From: Lentisphaerae bacterium RIFOXYA12_64_32 | Lineage (GTDB): Bacteria > Verrucomicrobiota > Lentisphaeria > Oligosphaerales > YB12-FULL-65-16 | Direction of reading: 5' to 3' | Length of the DNA stretch: 49,659 nt | Assembly: GCA_001803235.1 (NCBI GenBank) | Contig: MHBL01000426.1 | Coordinates: 1 to 49,659 of the forward strand | Part shown: positions 49,468-49,659 of the stretch, piece by piece | Position numbering within the stretch: position 1 is the first letter of the stretch | Layout of the letters: each line of letters begins with the position of its first letter | Made by a program: the position numbers and the translations under genes | Notes under the pieces: model-generated | Seen by the model: only the letters and a program-made list of their open reading frames with translations | What the model was told of the DNA's origin: nothing | The model's database searches: none

Positions 49468-49659
49468 TTGTTCGTCGTGACGCATCCGTTCCATCCGCTC
49501 TTCAATCGGGAGTTCCGCCTGGTCGAATATAGGTGTTCGTGGCGGGAATATCGAGTCTGGTTCTATGACCCCGCTGGGCACCTGAGTTCTCTTCCGGCGG
49601 CGTGGACATCCATCGACGGCCCGGACCCGGTTCAGCAGGCAGGGGCGGGACGCTCGTTG
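49468..49659 (+). CDS. DUF5372-like protein, 3' cut by window end
   Basis: An open frame reading FVVTHPFHPLFNREFRLVEY, then WREYRVWFYDPAGHL and SLPAAWTSIDGPDPV matches DUF5372 proteins (VTHPFHPL, SLPAxWT, PDP, then AGRS). The start is uncertain: TTG at 49468 or GTG at 49477, or further upstream, as the frame is open to at least 49426. The last codons lie beyond the window. Such genes are often found with mobile-element recombinases; none is visible here. Confidence 0.6.
   Translation, partial: MFVVTHPFHPLFNREFRLVEYRCSWREYRVWFYDPAGHLSSLPAAWTSIDGPDPVQQAGAGRSL

Overview
The window is a G+C-rich bacterial chromosome segment with protein-coding genes, many decayed genes and an unusually dense set of short dispersed repeats. 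There are no rRNA, tRNA or CRISPR features. The gene content (a TtpC-type TonB operon with a DUF3450 protein, IclR-controlled Gfo/Idh/MocA and QueG-like proteins, a delta-60 repeat fragment, BrnA) and the heptamer arrays suggest a member of the PVC group such as Kiritimatiellota, Lentisphaerota or Verrucomicrobiota. This is inference from style and content; no marker gene is present to prove it.

Layout. 0.1-1.3 kb: a GT4 glycosyltransferase. 1.4-4.4 kb: a toxin-antitoxin (TA) island with DUF433/DUF5615, UPF0175/DUF3368 and BrnA/BrnT pairs. Two of its three toxins are broken, and the island is full of small mobile repeats. 4.5-27.9 kb: a surface polysaccharide locus. Nearly all of it is on the minus strand: a flippase (wzx-like), an O-antigen ligase-like protein, seven glycosyltransferases (GT2 and GT4), two intact and one truncated acyltransferase-3 protein, a FemAB/BioF2-type GNAT, a PIG-L deacetylase, a methyltransferase, an NAD-dependent epimerase, a Gfo/Idh/MocA oxidoreductase, an alpha/alpha-toroid protein and a wecB remnant. 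One polytopic GT-C-like protein lies on the plus strand inside it. 28-29.7 kb: an addiction-module remnant and about 1.4 kb of repeats, including 54 exact-length heptamers. 29.7-36.1 kb: a GNAT-like acyltransferase divergent from a cassette of an IclR regulator, a QueG-like Fe-S protein, a Gfo/Idh/MocA oxidoreductase and a second QueG-like Fe-S protein. 36.6-40.8 kb: panB, panC and a hybrid sensor kinase. 41.0-41.7 kb: a vapBC module. 41.9-48.1 kb: a TonB energy-transduction operon (DUF3450, long ExbB/TtpC-like, ExbB, ExbD, TonB, TPR). 48.5-49.3 kb: a DUF3368/RHH TA module. The window ends inside a DUF5372-like gene.

How it fits together. The polysaccharide genes describe a Wzx/Wzy-type pathway: GTs build a lipid-linked unit, the flippase exports it, the ligase/polymerase-like protein extends or transfers it, and acyl, acetyl, deacetyl and methyl enzymes decorate it. 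The TonB operon would energise outer-membrane uptake. The IclR/QueG-like cassette looks catabolic, but its substrate is unknown.

The most informative non-coding observations are: (i) two unrelated TA modules carry the same 52-bp promoter/operator, and a different MITE-like element sits just upstream of each -35 box; three insertions of these elements in the window have perfect 9-bp target duplications; (ii) a roughly 240-bp long-stem palindromic element is present in opposite orientations at the two ends of the window, and one copy abuts the truncation of a toxin gene; (iii) several perfect 20-26-bp stem hairpins lie between co-directional genes.
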